Shown here: positions 1-12,303 of the stretch, piece by piece
Layout: every line of letters begins with the position of its first letter
Position numbering within the stretch: the first letter of the stretch is position 1
Assembly: GCA_039619475.1 (NCBI GenBank)
Contig: CM077115.1
Coordinates: forward strand, 299,523,756 to 299,587,755
Direction: 5' to 3'
DNA length: 64,000 nucleotides
DNA from: Icerya purchasi
Taxonomy: Eukaryota > Arthropoda > Insecta > Hemiptera > Monophlebidae
Position numbers and translations under genes: made by a program
Notes under the pieces: generated by a model
Databases searched by the model: none
Told to the model about the DNA's origin: nothing
The model's input: the letters and a program-made list of their open reading frames with translations, nothing else

Positions 1-1315
1 CTTCGAAATTATCCTTTTGTATCTTTTCATTCTGTCGATTTAACAGTACAATTCCGCAAGAATATATATCAATAATCAATGTGATCTTTCCTTATCACAG
101 GTTAAATATTTGGGATTATTCCTTGACTCCAGACTTACCTGGAGGCCACACATAAATGCATTATCCAATCAACTCATGAATATATACAATCCTTTAAAGG
201 TGATTAGTAACTCATCGTGGGGAGGGGACCCTGTGATCCTAAGTTTACTGCGTAAATCTCTAGTAAGACCCAGGTTGGATTATATTGCGTTTTTTTTTTT
301 GTTTTTTTTTACGGTTCGGCTGCAGCTTCTCTTTTTAGGAGGCTAGAGACTCTTCACAATGTTGGATTGAGGTTTATATCAGGTAACCTTAGGTTTTGCC
401 CGGTAGTTTGCCTTCGGATGGAGACGATGGTGCCACCGTTACATATTAGAAGAAAGCTTTAGCTAATAAATTTTTGATTAAATACTGTAATTTTTTTAAT
501 CACCCGCTAATAATTAATGATATCTGCACAGAAAATTGAGACTTGTCAATAGAAAAAAATGTCTCTATTCATTAAAAGAATTAGCAAATATATTAAATAT
601 AACGCTGCCTTGATTCCCGTTTTTCCTTCCATATACTTTTATCTTCCGTACGATATTAACTTCATCAATATTGATAATAATATTCACTCTTTTCAAGAAT
701 TCCCGATGTAATTAACTATCATTTCTTAAATATTATGGAATTTCAGAATCCCCATTATATGCAGATCTTCACAGACGGTGCCAAATTTCCAGGTACCAAT
801 CAAGACATGGGGGTGCTGCGTTCCTCATCCTGAATATTTTTACACAGAGGTTTAGGTTGTTTCCCGAGGCTTCGGTATTTACGGCGGAGCTCTTGGCCAT
901 TGAAAAGGCCTGTGAATATATTTTAAATGTCCTTCATTACAATTTGAATTTCGTTATATGCTCGGATAGTCTTAGCTCCCTTCTGACTCTATTAATGGTT
1001 GCCATTTTAATCATAAAAGTCACACTCCCTAGTATTGGAAATTAGTAATAAATGCTTGAGTATCGCACAGATTGGTGGAATTATCAAGTCTTTCGGGTTA
1101 TTTAGTCACCGCAGTATTCTTCTTAATGATAGTGTTGAAGCGGTAGTTAAAAGCGCTAGTTTATCTGGCGATCAATTTCCATATACCGGATCTACTGCAA
1201 ACTTTTATAGATTCTTGTCTCACTATTGGTAGAACATATAGAGAGTTATTATTTAACCATTTTTGCCCTTTTTGCCTTGGTTTGTCTACATCTCGTCTTT
1301 AGTTCCGCCTGATAT
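1..1315 (+). pseudogene. Family C LINE remnant: reverse transcriptase end and RNase H
   Basis: This is a decayed non-LTR retrotransposon entering from the left edge. At 110-290 the frame reads a typical reverse-transcriptase thumb segment, with GLFLDSRLTWRPHIN followed by a WGGDP motif and RPRLDY, as in I/Jockey-type elements. At 745-800 the motif FTDGAK marks the first RNase H catalytic aspartate, and at 857-1000 FTAELLAIEKA and CSDSLSSLL carry the second (Glu) and third (Asp) RNase H positions. Frames change at several points (for example a T-run near 291-310), so no protein can be made. The element is interrupted at 1316 by a family B copy and resumes at 1922. The presence of an RNase H domain favours the I/R1 group over Jockey. 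The clade call is by eye only. Confidence 0.75.
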
Positions 1316-1908
1316 TTTTTTTTTTTTTTTTATCTTGGGCGCGTCAACTTAGGACATTTACCCAGCACAAAGGACTAACAAATAGTGAAACGTAGGGACT
1401 TGAAAGTTAAATCAGGAAGCGATTAGAAACAGAAGAAATAAAGATAGCCAATATAGGAACAACAGAAAGAGAAGGAAGAGAAAGAATGTAGTGGGCACAG
1501 TAAGGGGTCGGGAGGCCAAGGCCAAGCAAATTAGAATAAAGAGCTGCGCGTTCTGAGGAGATAGATGAGCATTCGAATAGGAGGTGATTTACATCACAGG
1601 TCAAATTTAAGATAGGAGGATGGAAGGGACACAAGGGAGACTGAACAATATTAAAACGAAAGAGAGAAGCAGGAATCAGACTGTGATTAAAGCGGAGGCG
1701 AATTATGGAAGAAATAACAGAACGGCTGATGCAGGGAAAATTATTAAACCAGGAAGAAGTAGGTGGAGAGGGTTGTATAGCGAGGTAAAAAGAGTTAGGA
1801 TTGGAGAAAAGAGACGGATAAAGATCAGTCCAAAAGTCATGGTGGAAACGATAAGAGAGTGGACAAAGACATTGGGAGGGGAATCTGTCTATGAAACGGC
1901 CATTTACT
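1316..1908 (-). mobile_element. Family B LINE, 5'-truncated 3' end (C-terminal ORF2)
   Basis: A 593-bp 3' fragment of family B lies in reverse orientation. Its poly-A tail appears as a T-run at 1316-1331. The - strand frame at 1634-1407 encodes the C-terminal zinc-knuckle region (CDVNHLLFEC) and the conserved tail GLPTPYCAHYILSLPS, matching the master copy at 11746-12000. It is flanked by a perfect 13-bp target duplication, ttccgcctgatat, at 1303-1315 and 1909-1921, so both ends are certain. It inserted into family C, whose sequence continues on both sides. Confidence 0.88.
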
Positions 1909-1921
1909 TTCCGCCTGATAT

Positions 1922-2160
1922 AATTCGTAGATTTGTTACGTTTTTTTTTCAGGCTTCGCTCGGGTCATTCTAAAGTGTCGAGAAAATATTCTATAGTAAA
2001 TCCTTCATACCGGAGAATTTCGACTATCATAATCGGTTTTAGAGAGGATATTAATTATTTGTTTTTTAGTTATGGTTGGTTCAAACGTAATAGAATCACC
2101 CTAATTGTGATGAATTAATGGTTATTGGAACGTATCCGTCATACTATTCTTAATGACCGT
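1922..2160 (+). pseudogene. Family C LINE remnant, continuation of C-terminal region
   Basis: Directly after the right copy of the 13-bp target duplication, the + strand resumes family C coding remnants: FRLRSGHSKVSRKYS and then INYLFFS, resembling the RLRxGHS and cysteine/histidine tail that follows RNase H in I-group ORF2 proteins. The canonical cysteines are lost. The exact 3' end is not visible; it is somewhere between about 2120 and 2280. Confidence 0.55.
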
Positions 2161-2489
2161 AGCTTAATAATTTTGTTCAAATTTGAGAACTGTATACTTA
2201 TTTAGTCGATACGTACGTATTGTGCTTCCAGAAAATAGATTTGTTCCTTTGACTGGGGCAGTTTCTTTTTATTTTTATTTTTCTTTTCTCGGCTTTACTC
2301 ATTTTCTCAACTTTTGCTGTTCAGTCGCACTCCAGTGTCTTCTGCACTTGGGATGTGGTCAGTTTTTAATTTTCTACTCATTCTCCATCGGTATTTGTGG
2401 GCTGCGTTAAAGTATTGCGGCCATGTTTGTTAGAACCAGATGGTAAATATATGAAAATATTTGATGGAACCGAATTTTTTAATGGCTAT

Positions 2490-2735
2490 ACCATTTTTAC
2501 GCCAGCATCAGGAAAGGTGTTCTGTCGTCCTATTCGCAATTTTATGTAACGAAATGTGTAACGAAAATGTAACGAAAAAAGGTAACCAAAAAGTGTCTTA
2601 CTTTTATGTAATGAAAGATAAAAATGGCGTAGCCAATGAAAAAGTTTACTCTTCTATAAGAATTATAGAAGAACTAGGCTTGGCAGTAATGGGGGCTTGC
2701 CCCTGCCGAGTACCGAAGGGCCGAGTTTCTTTATA
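2490..2735 (+). repeat. Unclassified dispersed repeat, copy 1
   Basis: About 245 bp recur in inverted orientation at 27260-27500 with clear similarity, including the shared stretches ccaatgaaaaagtttact and ctataagaattatagaaga. Both copies are internally rich in atgtaacgaaaatg motifs and end near cgagttt. A frame on this strand is open at 2461-2736, but it is not conserved as a frame in the other copy, so I treat it as non-coding. No terminal inverted repeats or target duplication could be seen. Confidence 0.7.
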
Positions 2736-4067
2736 GGCCAAAAAAAAAAATTAAAAATCTTCCGGTAGGAAATTATTTGACGTTTCGAACGCGTATACAC
2801 GGTCCTTATTAGCTAATTCGGTCATTTCGACCGCACAATTTATGTTCTTTTTCCTTTTTGCCGTTGACTGAAATTGAAAAAATATCATTGGTCTCACCGT
2901 TGATTACGCGTGGATTTTTCCGTACCAAGTGCGTCACTAATAATTGTTAAATTTTAAATTCTCGTGGGATTTCCGATAATTTTGTGTCTTCTATAGAATT
3001 TTTTTCGCCTTCAATATCAATTATGCTTCAACAAGTCTCCAAGTAAAACTCGACCGCAAATCCTCTTTCCTTTTTTGAACTTAGTATCATTTACGACTTC
3101 AACGGCTTCCTTAAACTTGTCTATTTTAAATGTGTCTAGTTAAAATTTCCGTTTTATCACATTTTTTAATACGGGACCAGAGAGGAAACGGTTTCTTGTT
3201 CTGTTTACGCTGACTTTTCTGCACGCTTATGGGCGCAATCCAATTTATGTTCTTTGATACGTGAGTCGAATGGTATTTTTCCTGAGAATTCTCTGCATTC
3301 TGTTACTGCATTTACCTAGGACAAAAAAATTCAACTATCCATTCGTTGTCCGGTATTTAATGGATTCTAAAATTTTCACTAAACTCTCTTAAGTAGTACG
3401 TAGCCTCTTGTTTACTCTAACCATTGAATATCGTCTATTTTATCAATTTTTCTTGGTAAATCCTTTTCATGGTAAATACGTTTCGCTATAGTAACCAATG
3501 TTTGTAAAACGCCTAATTTTTGCCGCAGGCACGGAAACGTATTAACCGGAATGTGATGTTTGCGAAAAACTGAACTACTAATTCTTCCTACATTATCTCT
3601 TTTTACTCAAACATCAGAAAAAAACAATTATCACTTTCTCTCTTTTTCCATTGCGAATTTAATATTCCCGGCAAAATTATTTTGATCATTACAAAATTCT
3701 TGTAATTGAATGTACATAATGTAAAAGTGTCATTCACTAAGGAAACCAGCATTTCGATTTCCATCAGTTCAATCATATTTATCGATTTCTTCCATAGTAA
3801 TGTGCGCAAAAATCAGAGATAACCGGATTCCATGGCCCTATAAGTTCGTTTTCGTACCGCATCAATAAAATTGACCAATTCATTAATCGTTTCTGAATAA
3901 TATTGATTGTGTCCTTAACTAGTACAACAGCGAACATCGAAAAACAATACAAAAGTTAACCATCAAATTATTTTCGGTGATAACCGCTTAAACTAATGAA
4001 CTGTTCCGAATTTTTAATATGCGAATCAATTATACCGAACATTGATTTTAACTGCTTGGCAAAACAA
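2736..4067. other. Unidentified AT-rich DNA
   Basis: No convincing coding frame, splice pair or known repeat was recognised here. The text has the look of old, mutated sequence, with frequent stops in all frames. Confidence 0.5.
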
Positions 4068-6720
4068 CTTTTTTTTTTTTTTTATTTATTTCCCCTTCAA
4101 TGGATTTTTCTACAAGGCCTTTAACCCAAAAAATGCGAAGAAGGAGAATATAACGTCACATTCTTAAACATTTGAGGATAGGGGATAAAAATAATTTAAG
4201 GACAGGAATAACAGAAACAGAAGGAAGTGAGAGAATGTAAGAAGCACTATAACGAGTAAGAATACCAATGAGTAGAAGGACGATTGTTTAGCAGAGAAGA
4301 TCGCTCGTTCAAATAAAAAATAATATCAGAGTCAGAAAGAAAGTAATTTGAAGAGAGATGAAAAGGACAAAATGGAGTAGAAGTAGATGAAAACCGTGAA
4401 AATGACGCGGAAATGAGACTGTGGTTAAAGTGAAAGCGACAAATAGCATAGATTGTAGAGCGTTTAAGAGAAGACAAGTATCAAGGAAACCATGGATCAG
4501 GGTTGAAGAGATGGCTGAATGGAGTGATTAAAAGAGGCAGGATTAGAAAATGAAGGGGAATAAGAGTTAAGCCATAATTTAGAATGAGCGGTTGAGGAAA
4601 GAAGAGCAATACTATGAGTTGAAAAGGTGCTTAAAAATCTGCCACATTGGAAATGGAAGAACAGGTTAAGGGATCTACCACTTCATTACCTTTAATGCCG
4701 GAATGACAGGGAATCTACGAAAGATCGATTTCGATCGAGTGAAGAAGGAAAAGATCATGAATGAGGGAACGTATGAGAATTATTACATAGTCGTAAGAAA
4801 TAGGAAGAAGGTTAGATGTGATAGCCTATAAAGCACTTTTAGAATCCGAGATTAGGAGCAGTTTATGGAAAACCAATGATAAGGATACAACGAGAACAGC
4901 ACATAGAATAGCAATAGATTCGGCTTAGAAAATTGAGCAAAAGAAAGGAAGTTTAAAAGATTCAGAGTAACTTAAGGCAGGACAAAAAAAAAACAGAACC
5001 AACTTCGCTTGGCCCTTTGGAACCGTCAGAATAGATAGTAGTGGGTGTGTGTAGGAAAAGAAAGAACCTAAAGTATTGGAAAATGCAATTCTAGCTACAT
5101 GTTGAGGGACGGATTTAGAACAGGACGGTAAAGAAAGATATTTGACAAGATGAAGAAAACTGGAAAAACTGGAGGAGAAATAAGGAAGTTTTTCATGGCT
5201 ATAAATAAGTGGCGAAAATTGAAGAAAACGAACGGAAATATAATGGGGATAAAGTTGGAATTTTATTAGAGGTAAATGTGAAGAAGAGAGGAGTAAGATG
5301 AAACAAGTGAAGAAGAATAAACAGGCAGGCGCTTAATCAAGAAGCGATATCCCAAGTAAGATCTACGAATGAAGAGAGGAGGAATATGGGATTCAACGAG
5401 GATAGCCGCCGCAGGGCAGGGGGCACAAAGGCAAAGACGAAGACAAATATTTTGAATGCGATCTAATTTGCAAAGAAGAGACCTGGAAGAATTTCCATAA
5501 ATAAAGCAACAGTAATCCAGGCAAGAGCGGATAAAGGATTCGTAGAACATGAGTAAGAGATCGTCTCCCCAATTAGTACGAGAAAGAGCCTTTAACTGAG
5601 TTTTTTCAGAGGGGATAAATACAGATGGTGATCATAAAAGAAGAGACGACTGTCAAGAAAGATTCTTAAACAGCGGGAGGAGTTTACAAGGGGAATTGTA
5701 AAACCAATCAAAGAAGCGTCAAAAGAGCGAAGAGAAAAGACAACAGGCGAAGATTTAAGGGGAAAGATAAAGAGATGACTCTATTGGAGAGAGCATTTTC
5801 TAGTGAAATTAAAGAACTTTGAAAACGGGAGTTAACTAAGGAGATATTGCGATCGGAGGAGTAGATAAGCACACCGTTCGCAAAGAAAAGCGATGTAGAG
5901 TTAAGAGGCATAGAAACAATTTTGATAAAATAAATATTAAGACTAAGACGGGGTTCTTAAGGTAGGCCCTGAAAGATTAACCCGGTGAAAGAGTAAAGAA
6001 TTACAGTTCTGCATTGAACGAGAGTGATAATAAGAGGAGCAATGTGGACGGGAATTTGTAATTAAGAGCATCATGTCAAACAGTGTGGGAAAGTGAACGT
6101 TATCAAAGATAATTAATATGCCGATAAAAGCAGCAATTAAGAATTTTTTATTAATAAATGACATATAAACGTCCGACAGAAACTTGCTGATACAATTTGG
6201 TGGACCTCGTATAGGACGAAAATCGAACATATTGTTAGGTAACAAATTTCTGTGCTCGAGCCACCAAACGAGACGTCTATTAATTAAACTTTCGAAAAGC
6301 TTCCTCGCGCACGAAGCAAGAGCAGTAGGATGAAACGAAGAAGAAAGAGGTTTTTGTTAATAAGAACAGTAATAAAAGTGTTCCAGGAAGAAGCAATAGA
6401 ACCGGAACAAGGAAATGAGTTTTGAAATTATCTAAGGGGAAAAATCGGAGAAATTTTTAAAAACAGAAAAAGTGTGATGCCATCTACGCCTAGAGAGGAG
6501 TTAGATGAATTTCTTAAAGATGAACGAAGTTCTGATAGAGTAAAAGGAGAGGTTAGAAAATGCGGTGAACCTGGAGCAGATGGGAAAACTAGAAAATAAT
6601 TTCAACCATTTATCGAGCATGCAACAATAGGCTCCATAGGACATTCTACCTTTCGGAGAATTCTCAGGACAAATAATATTCGCCTGGCGTTTAACACGCG
6701 TATGAACATTCAAAAATTTG
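4068..6720 (-). mobile_element. Family B LINE, 2.6-kb decayed copy (RT, RNase H, tail)
   Basis: The second-longest family B copy is in reverse orientation, with its 3' poly-A as the T-run at about 4069-4083. Broken frames on the - strand follow the master ORF2 in order. From high to low coordinates they are: a linker region (6713-6501); RT fingers/palm at 6245-6050 (NNMFDFRPIRGPPNCIS, then FIAAFIG...FDNVH, the site of the first RT aspartate); remnants of the active-site region (5911-5708); the thumb segment FIRSCLDYCCFIYGNSSRSL at about 5550-5480; and the C-terminal tail near 4477-4250. Numerous stops and frameshifts make it inert. The endonuclease half is missing or beyond recognition, so it is 5'-truncated near 6720. 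I could not define a target duplication. Confidence 0.82.
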
Positions 6721-7432
6721 TTTAATGATATTAAAGACGACTTATACCAGATGCCCAGTGTGCGTAAAATTTCTTCTGCATCTGTTCACTGTCATAACTG
6801 AATAAGTAGAACAACTAGTAGACGTATCAAAGAATATAAGTCGGATTGCTCACATAAACGTGTAGACAGGTCAACGTAAAGGGAAGTCCTGTATTCAAAA
6901 ATATGAGAAATCGGAAGTTTTAACTGAAATTGATAAAATTAAAAACAGATTAAGGAAGCCATTGAAATCGTAATTGACGATTTTTATTCCGGGAATGTTA
7001 AAAAGAAACACAATCGGTAATAAAGACGAAAAAAGCGCTATATAAAATATATATTTAGGACTCACTTGGTACGGAAGATGTGGACCAGTAATAGACGTTT
7101 ATACATAGCAAAATCAGACTCATGTTAATATAAAGCAGTTAATATGAATATGGTTTATGTTCATTAATTCTGCATCTATTTTAATAAGTAATTAAATAAT
7201 ATTTTAAAATGTTAATTAACGTTCGATGTATAAAAAACATTACAGTTTACCCTCTACTCTGCGGAAGCGATTTGACGTGAATCTTTTTGGGGGACACTCT
7301 TTCAGAGTGGATCGTTTGTAAGGAACGAACGTTTTTATTCAAATCGTTTTACGTGTTACCTGCGGTGATCGTCCGCTAATTTGTGTCAGCGAGAACTTGC
7401 TGGGGAAGCATTCGTGCTGCATTTAAACGATT
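6721..7432. other. Unidentified DNA between LINE and SINE remnants
   Basis: No gene or repeat was recognised. The part from about 7240 on may be a worn body of the SINE whose tail begins at 7433, but similarity is not clear there. Confidence 0.4.
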
Positions 7433-7545
7433 GGTATGAACACTATACCTATATCTGTACAGCTAAAAGGTACGAATAGGCGGTCGCCAGCGCTCGGAAG
7501 ATAAGTATGGTACACTATATGAGATGAGAAACATGGGTTACCCCA
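7433..7545 (+). repeat. tRNA-derived SINE, worn 3' fragment
   Basis: This stretch matches, in the opposite orientation, the 3' part of the SINE at 11150-11545. Both share gaacacta...tatacct, then tctgtacagct and gtacgaatagg, and a region reading gtcgcc(a/g)..gctc. The tRNA head and box A/B are not recognisable upstream, so it is a degraded or 5'-truncated copy. Confidence 0.6.
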
Positions 7546-7642
7546 GATTTATTTCTACGATGTTATAATCCATTTACTGCTATCAGAAACTTCGGGAAAA
7601 AATACCGTTCCTCGTTAACAATTCAGTTTTTTTTCGTTTTAG

Positions 7643-7650
<8 letters not shown>

Positions 7651-7709
<59 letters not shown>
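7651..7709. repeat. (TA)n microsatellite
   Basis: An uninterrupted TA dinucleotide run of about 59 bp, preceded by agtatataca. Confidence 0.97.
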
Positions 7710-7711
<2 letters not shown>

Positions 7712-9860
7712 CTATGTATACATACATGTATATTTTTTTTTTTTCTTTTTAATTCACATTCCACGTAATTTTATTACATTATTCATTTCTACAACCTATT
7801 TTCGTTTTTTTTTTCAAATTCATTTGGGAAATTCAAAGCAAGCGCCGCTGCGTAATCAACTACAGTACCGCAGCTAATTATCTTATTTTCGTAAAAATTG
7901 TAAAAAAACAATACGGGATTTCTCGAGCCCTCACTTTTTTTCCGTCGAAAATGTATTGCTTACAGGACTAACGCTTGCTACCAGTTAATAATGTCACAAA
8001 AAAAAAAAAAAAAGCACAAAGTTAAACCAAGAACAGATCCTTTCGTCGGTATTTACACGCCTGAAAGAGAAAAAAAAATACTTTTTTAAAACCGAGTAGT
8101 GATGAAGAATAAGAACGGAGAACAATAATTAAAATTTCGATGACATAGTAGAATTAAACATTGTGGACTGTTCCTGCATTTCGAATAAACTGTATAACAG
8201 TAGTTTTACCAGCGTAAATACCAGCGAAAGAAAACGCTGCTGCTACCATAAAATTAACCAGGATTTGAGGTTTCTGCTCCTACGATTAATAAACTGTTCG
8301 TTTTTACCAACGACCGTTTACATTGAATAAGCACGGACTTTCAAGAGGTTCTTTCGACAACAAAGAAAGCAAGTTTGTGAAAATTCCTTCGCAAACAGTG
8401 CACAAACGTTCTGGAAAAGCTGGATAATTCGAGGAAAATAACTGGCATTAACGTTTTGGTCTGCTGGCTGAATTGATCTCGCCAGATATGACTCACGTTC
8501 TATACTTACATCCATTTCGACGTTTACATTTTCGGGAACTGGCATTTTACGCTTGAGAAAATAATGCACGTCTTTTATTCTTCTTGGTTTGTTTTGCCTT
8601 TAAATAATTTTCCCTTTTTTTCCTTCAGTCTTTACCATTCTTCTAGAAAGTATTTATTATTCCTGCGCCACTCTCAAAATTTTTTCCACAAGCCCTAATC
8701 CCACCAGGAATTCCAGAAAGTACTCTCAATTTCCCCCTCCCATGTGACCGTGTTTGCTCTGTTGGCTAACAAAAAGGCCGGGTGATGTCGGTGCCACTTT
8801 TATCCTCCCAGATTTATTGAATTTATGACTATCCTACGTTTCGTTATTTTCGTTTCCTCTAATCTCACCTATCCTCTCGGTTTTGCTTGTTTCTGACTCC
8901 CTTCATGCTATCTATACTTGATCATTCCTGCGATTTTTTTATTCCCTGTATAGGTTCACTTTTCTACACTTTTTCTTCCTTCTATTCCATTCGTAACCGT
9001 TCTGGAATCATTCGTAATGATGTGTGGCTGGTTCTTTGCCTTGGCTTACTTTTTCTTCTCATTTCCTTTTCTTTAAAAAAAATCCCACTCTCTAATCTTC
9101 TTCCGCTTCCGTTTCAGAATGATTTATGCTAATAATCACTCATTTCGATCTATTTGCTCAATGCTAATCCGTCGTTCCTTTTGTTTCCCTCACTTCGTTC
9201 CATTTTCGCCTATATGTTCTTAAGCTATTATTGTTTTTCTCCGATTTTCGTCTGCGCACTATCTTTTTCCTTTCTTTTACTGAGTGTTCATCTCTTTCTC
9301 CTGAATGTTCTACTTTGCATTATTTCAATTTTCTGACCATCTTCCTGCTGCTCCCAAAAACGCAGTTTAAAAAAAACATTTTGAATTCAGGCACGATGAT
9401 ATTTTTTGCCAAGCTAATATTTTCGCTTTACTAGCGACAATCGGGGAATAGTTATTTATGCAACAGTCGGTTCTATCGTGCGGCCATACTTTCAGCGGTG
9501 CTGGGGACAATCTTGATGATTGCGTTTTAAATTTTAAAAAAGCGTTGCAAACTCGACTTTCTTATAAAAGTAAAAGGGCAAAAACAAGAACTTTTTCGCT
9601 GCGATCCATCTGTTATTTGATCGGGGCATTGTAATCTCGAAAAAAAAAAAATTAAAAATTTTCCGGTTAAAGGTGTAAATTGTTAAAATATAAAAATATA
9701 AAGTGGATGAAAAACGCAATCACGTCATCTATTTTTTTTTTTTTTTTTGCATCCTTTCACGTTTATTTAACACAGGAGATCTTGTGCGGTGGTATTATGA
9801 CCGCGTCTGTGTATCGCTTAATACAGATGCCGAACATGTCATATTACGTTGGGAGATCTA
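7710..9860. other. Low-complexity and C/T-rich DNA, no gene recognised
   Basis: Long homopolymer runs (for example A at 7998-8012, T at 9730-9748) and a pyrimidine-rich stretch at 8590-9430 keep short + strand frames open by composition alone. Their translations are Phe/Leu/Ser-rich without motifs. I compared the pyrimidine-rich part with the coding strand of family B and found no match I would defend. Confidence 0.45.
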
Positions 9861-11149
9861 AATTCTCGAAATTTACTATGGGATGATACAGTGAATAATT
9901 CGAGAGGAAAGAAATTATTAAGTATAATAGAATTACATGACTTACATAATTTAAATATTAAAAACAAATATACTTTTAAATAAAAAAAAGTAGTGTAATA
10001 GACTTAACTTTGGTAACTAGAAATTTAACAAATCGAGTTCGAAATTGGGAAGTTAGTCACGAATTAAATGCCAGTGTGATCATTTTTATATTACTTTTAA
10101 CGTAATTTCGATTGCGGGCAAGACAGAAGAAAGTGTTATCAAAGTTATTAACTACTATAAGTTAGCAGTTAATTTAAGAAAATTCAGTTATATGATTGAT
10201 GTACATGTCACCTGCAATGATATACAACAAATTAAAAATTGGTTGAATAGTTTTCAAGACTAAGTCAACGCAGTTCTAAATAATTCATATTCCATCATCC
10301 GGTCAACTGTCTATTGGTGGAATACTGAATTACAAATGAAGAAATTACTGGTAAATAATTTATACTAAAAGTATCGAAACTGTAAAAATACACATGTAAA
10401 ACATAACCATTACAGTAATTATAAAGTAAATTTTAAGGAATATAAGTTTATGACTAAAACCGCTAAGTTGAAAGGCTGAAAAAAATGACTGGAAGACAAA
10501 AATGTCTCTTTTAATTAAAATACAGAATATTAACCGATAAAGAAAAAAAGTATTAATATACCAATATTAGATAATCATGCATGTACAGAAAAGGATATAG
10601 TCGACTTATTAAACCTTATTGTAAAATCATTTAAAACAGAACTACACGACTCTAACGTAAACATATCGATTACTAAAGAAGAAGTTAACGTAATTATTAA
10701 TTAAACAACTTAAAAATAAAATGTGTCGACAGGACTACTTGATGGAATATATCAAATGGATTTATTAAAATATTCCATAATTTGCTACCAGATGTAATAC
10801 CGAAAGTTATTAACGTTTTCGTCAACTATAGTTATTATCCTCAAGAATTGAAATTAAGTAGAACGGTTGTAATACCTGAAATTAATAAAAGTCCAAACTT
10901 GTCTACTTTCATACAGAGAGCTATATCGTTATTATCTAATTTCAGTGAAATTCATGAAAAATGTATTCTTCATAAATTAAAAGAATTTGTAAAAAAAAAT
11001 GGAATAGTACAGTACGGCGCATTACCAGGTAGATCATCTGAATTATACACAATATTTTACAAATAACATGAATGTACCAGAATAAAAATTACCGTACGTG
11101 CTTACTTACTCTTGATTTAACAAAGGCTTTCGACAGTTTAGATTTAAAT

Positions 11150-11545
11150 CGATTTTTTTTTTTTTTTTATAGTGCCATTCTTAATTCCTGAGCATCGGCG
11201 ACTACCTATTCGTACATCTCAGCTGTACAGACACAGGTATAGTAGTGTTCATAGTGATGTTATATGCAACGTTAGGGTACACGCGCAAGACTTCATTCCG
11301 AACTGATTAGTAATCGTTTGATTTATATCGGAATATACAAGTGCAGTCTCCCGTGTGTGTCTGCTGTGTTATGACCTAGCGCGCATATGATGTTGTACGC
11401 GGTAGTTTGCCATTGCCTTCCACGTGATTATTACCGATTATTTATTTAATTCTTTGTAATAAGTTCTGTCGTCGCTCGGGATCGAACTCGTGACCTCCAT
11501 AACGGAAGTCAAGCGCTCTAGCAACTAAGCTATCGCGACGACGAC
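11150..11545 (-). mobile_element. tRNA-derived SINE inside family A
   Basis: A 396-bp insertion splits the family A codons for LDLNRLL. The hexamer ttaaat is present on both sides (11144-11149 and 11546-11551), and removing the insert restores the family A sequence found at 44740-44780. On the - strand it starts with a tRNA-like head at 11545 and has a unique body that recurs at 7433-7545. It ends in a poly-A tail, seen as the T-run at 11153-11168, followed by a few bases. SINEs do not encode protein; mobilisation depends on a partner LINE. The partner is unknown, although A and B in this window also have poly-A ends. Confidence 0.88.
11469..11545 (-). promoter_or_regulatory. tRNA-like head of the SINE (Pol III boxes A and B)
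   Basis: Read on the - strand, the head opens with gtcgtcg and closes 77 nt later with its exact complement cgacgac, a complete 7-bp acceptor-type stem. A box-A-like tagcttagttgctagagcgc lies at 11532-11513 and a box-B-like gagttcgatccc at about 11490-11479. The T-arm stem itself is mispaired, so this is a tRNA relic acting as an internal RNA polymerase III promoter rather than a tRNA gene. Confidence 0.75.
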
Positions 11546-11745
11546 TTAAATAGATTACTTGCATTATTAAAGGAACTAGAAATACACAATGGCATGTTGA
11601 ACATTGTAAATCTCGAAAATCGCTTCACTATAAGTAAAATCGGTAATTATTGAAAAAAACAAACAGCCACTAATGTATTTTTTTTTTCCTACCCTGGGCG
11701 CGCCAGCGGCCTTGACCCAACAACATGAAAAATTAACAGTTATAA

Positions 11746-12303
11746 CTAAATAACCAGGCGGTCAGAAATGGAGAGGACAAAGGACAGTAGCAATGGGATA
11801 ACTGAAGGCAATGGGAAGGAAAGAATATAGGTAGCGTTAAAGGGAGTAGGAAGACCCAAAACTAGAAGTTGGGTGTAGAGAATAGAGCGTTCGTTAGAGA
11901 GTGCTGAACATTCGAATAGGATGTGATTTGAATCACAAATACAAGAAGGCTCAGAAGCGTGAAGAGAGCAGAAAGGAGAAGGGGACAAAGCGAATCGAAA
12001 GCGAGAAGAGGGGAGAAGAGAATGATTGATTCTAAGCCTAATTAAGGAAACAACAGTGGAACGACGACAGATAGGAATAGATTGAAACCAAGGCAGGAAA
12101 CTAGGAACCGGTTGAATAAGACGGTACTGAGAAAAGCGATTTGAGAATATAGATGGATACATGTCAGACCAAAGTCTGGAATAATTAGAGCGTGATAGAG
12201 AAAGAATGTCTGAGGAAGGGAAAGAGTCGAGGAAAGGACCAGTGCGGGCGGCTGAGCGAGCTAAAGAGTCAGCTGAGTCATTTCCCTCAATATTGGAATG
12301 CAT
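11746..12303 (-). pseudogene. Family B ORF2, C-terminal part after frameshift (RNase H end, zinc knuckle)
   Basis: This 185-codon frame continues ORF2 after a frameshift at about 12300. It starts with HSNIEGNDSADSLARSAA, holding the last RNase H catalytic aspartate (GNDSADSLA). It ends with a C-x-C-x4-H-x4-C knuckle (CICDSNHILFEC), followed by the family tail LVLGLPTPFNATYILSFP and SDRLVI. The same tail is recognisable in the other family B copies. The methionine at its start is not a real initiator; the frame belongs to the upstream ORF2. Confidence 0.88.

Larger units (their letters stand above)
9861..11677 (+). mobile_element. Family A LINE copy 2, left part (endonuclease end to RT)
   Basis: This is the left part of an old family A copy, in the opposite orientation to the complete copy at 43297-48053. 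Similarity begins at aattctcgaaatt and runs through the endonuclease end (about 9890-10110), the linker, and the RT fingers and palm. LPDVIPKVINVFVNYSYYPQE and RAISLLSNFSEIHEKCILHK are at 10782-10990, and LDLTKAFDSLDLN is at 11110-11150. Many frameshifts are present. It is broken by a SINE at 11150-11545, loses a short segment after about 11664, and is cut by the family B insertion at 11678. It resumes at 16617, making one ancestral copy across 9861-17341. Confidence 0.85.

Noticed and set aside
8590..9430. Possible + strand copy of family B, because the strand is C/T-rich
   Set aside because: None of the conserved words of the family B tail (knuckle, GLPTP, ILSxPS) or RT motifs could be located.
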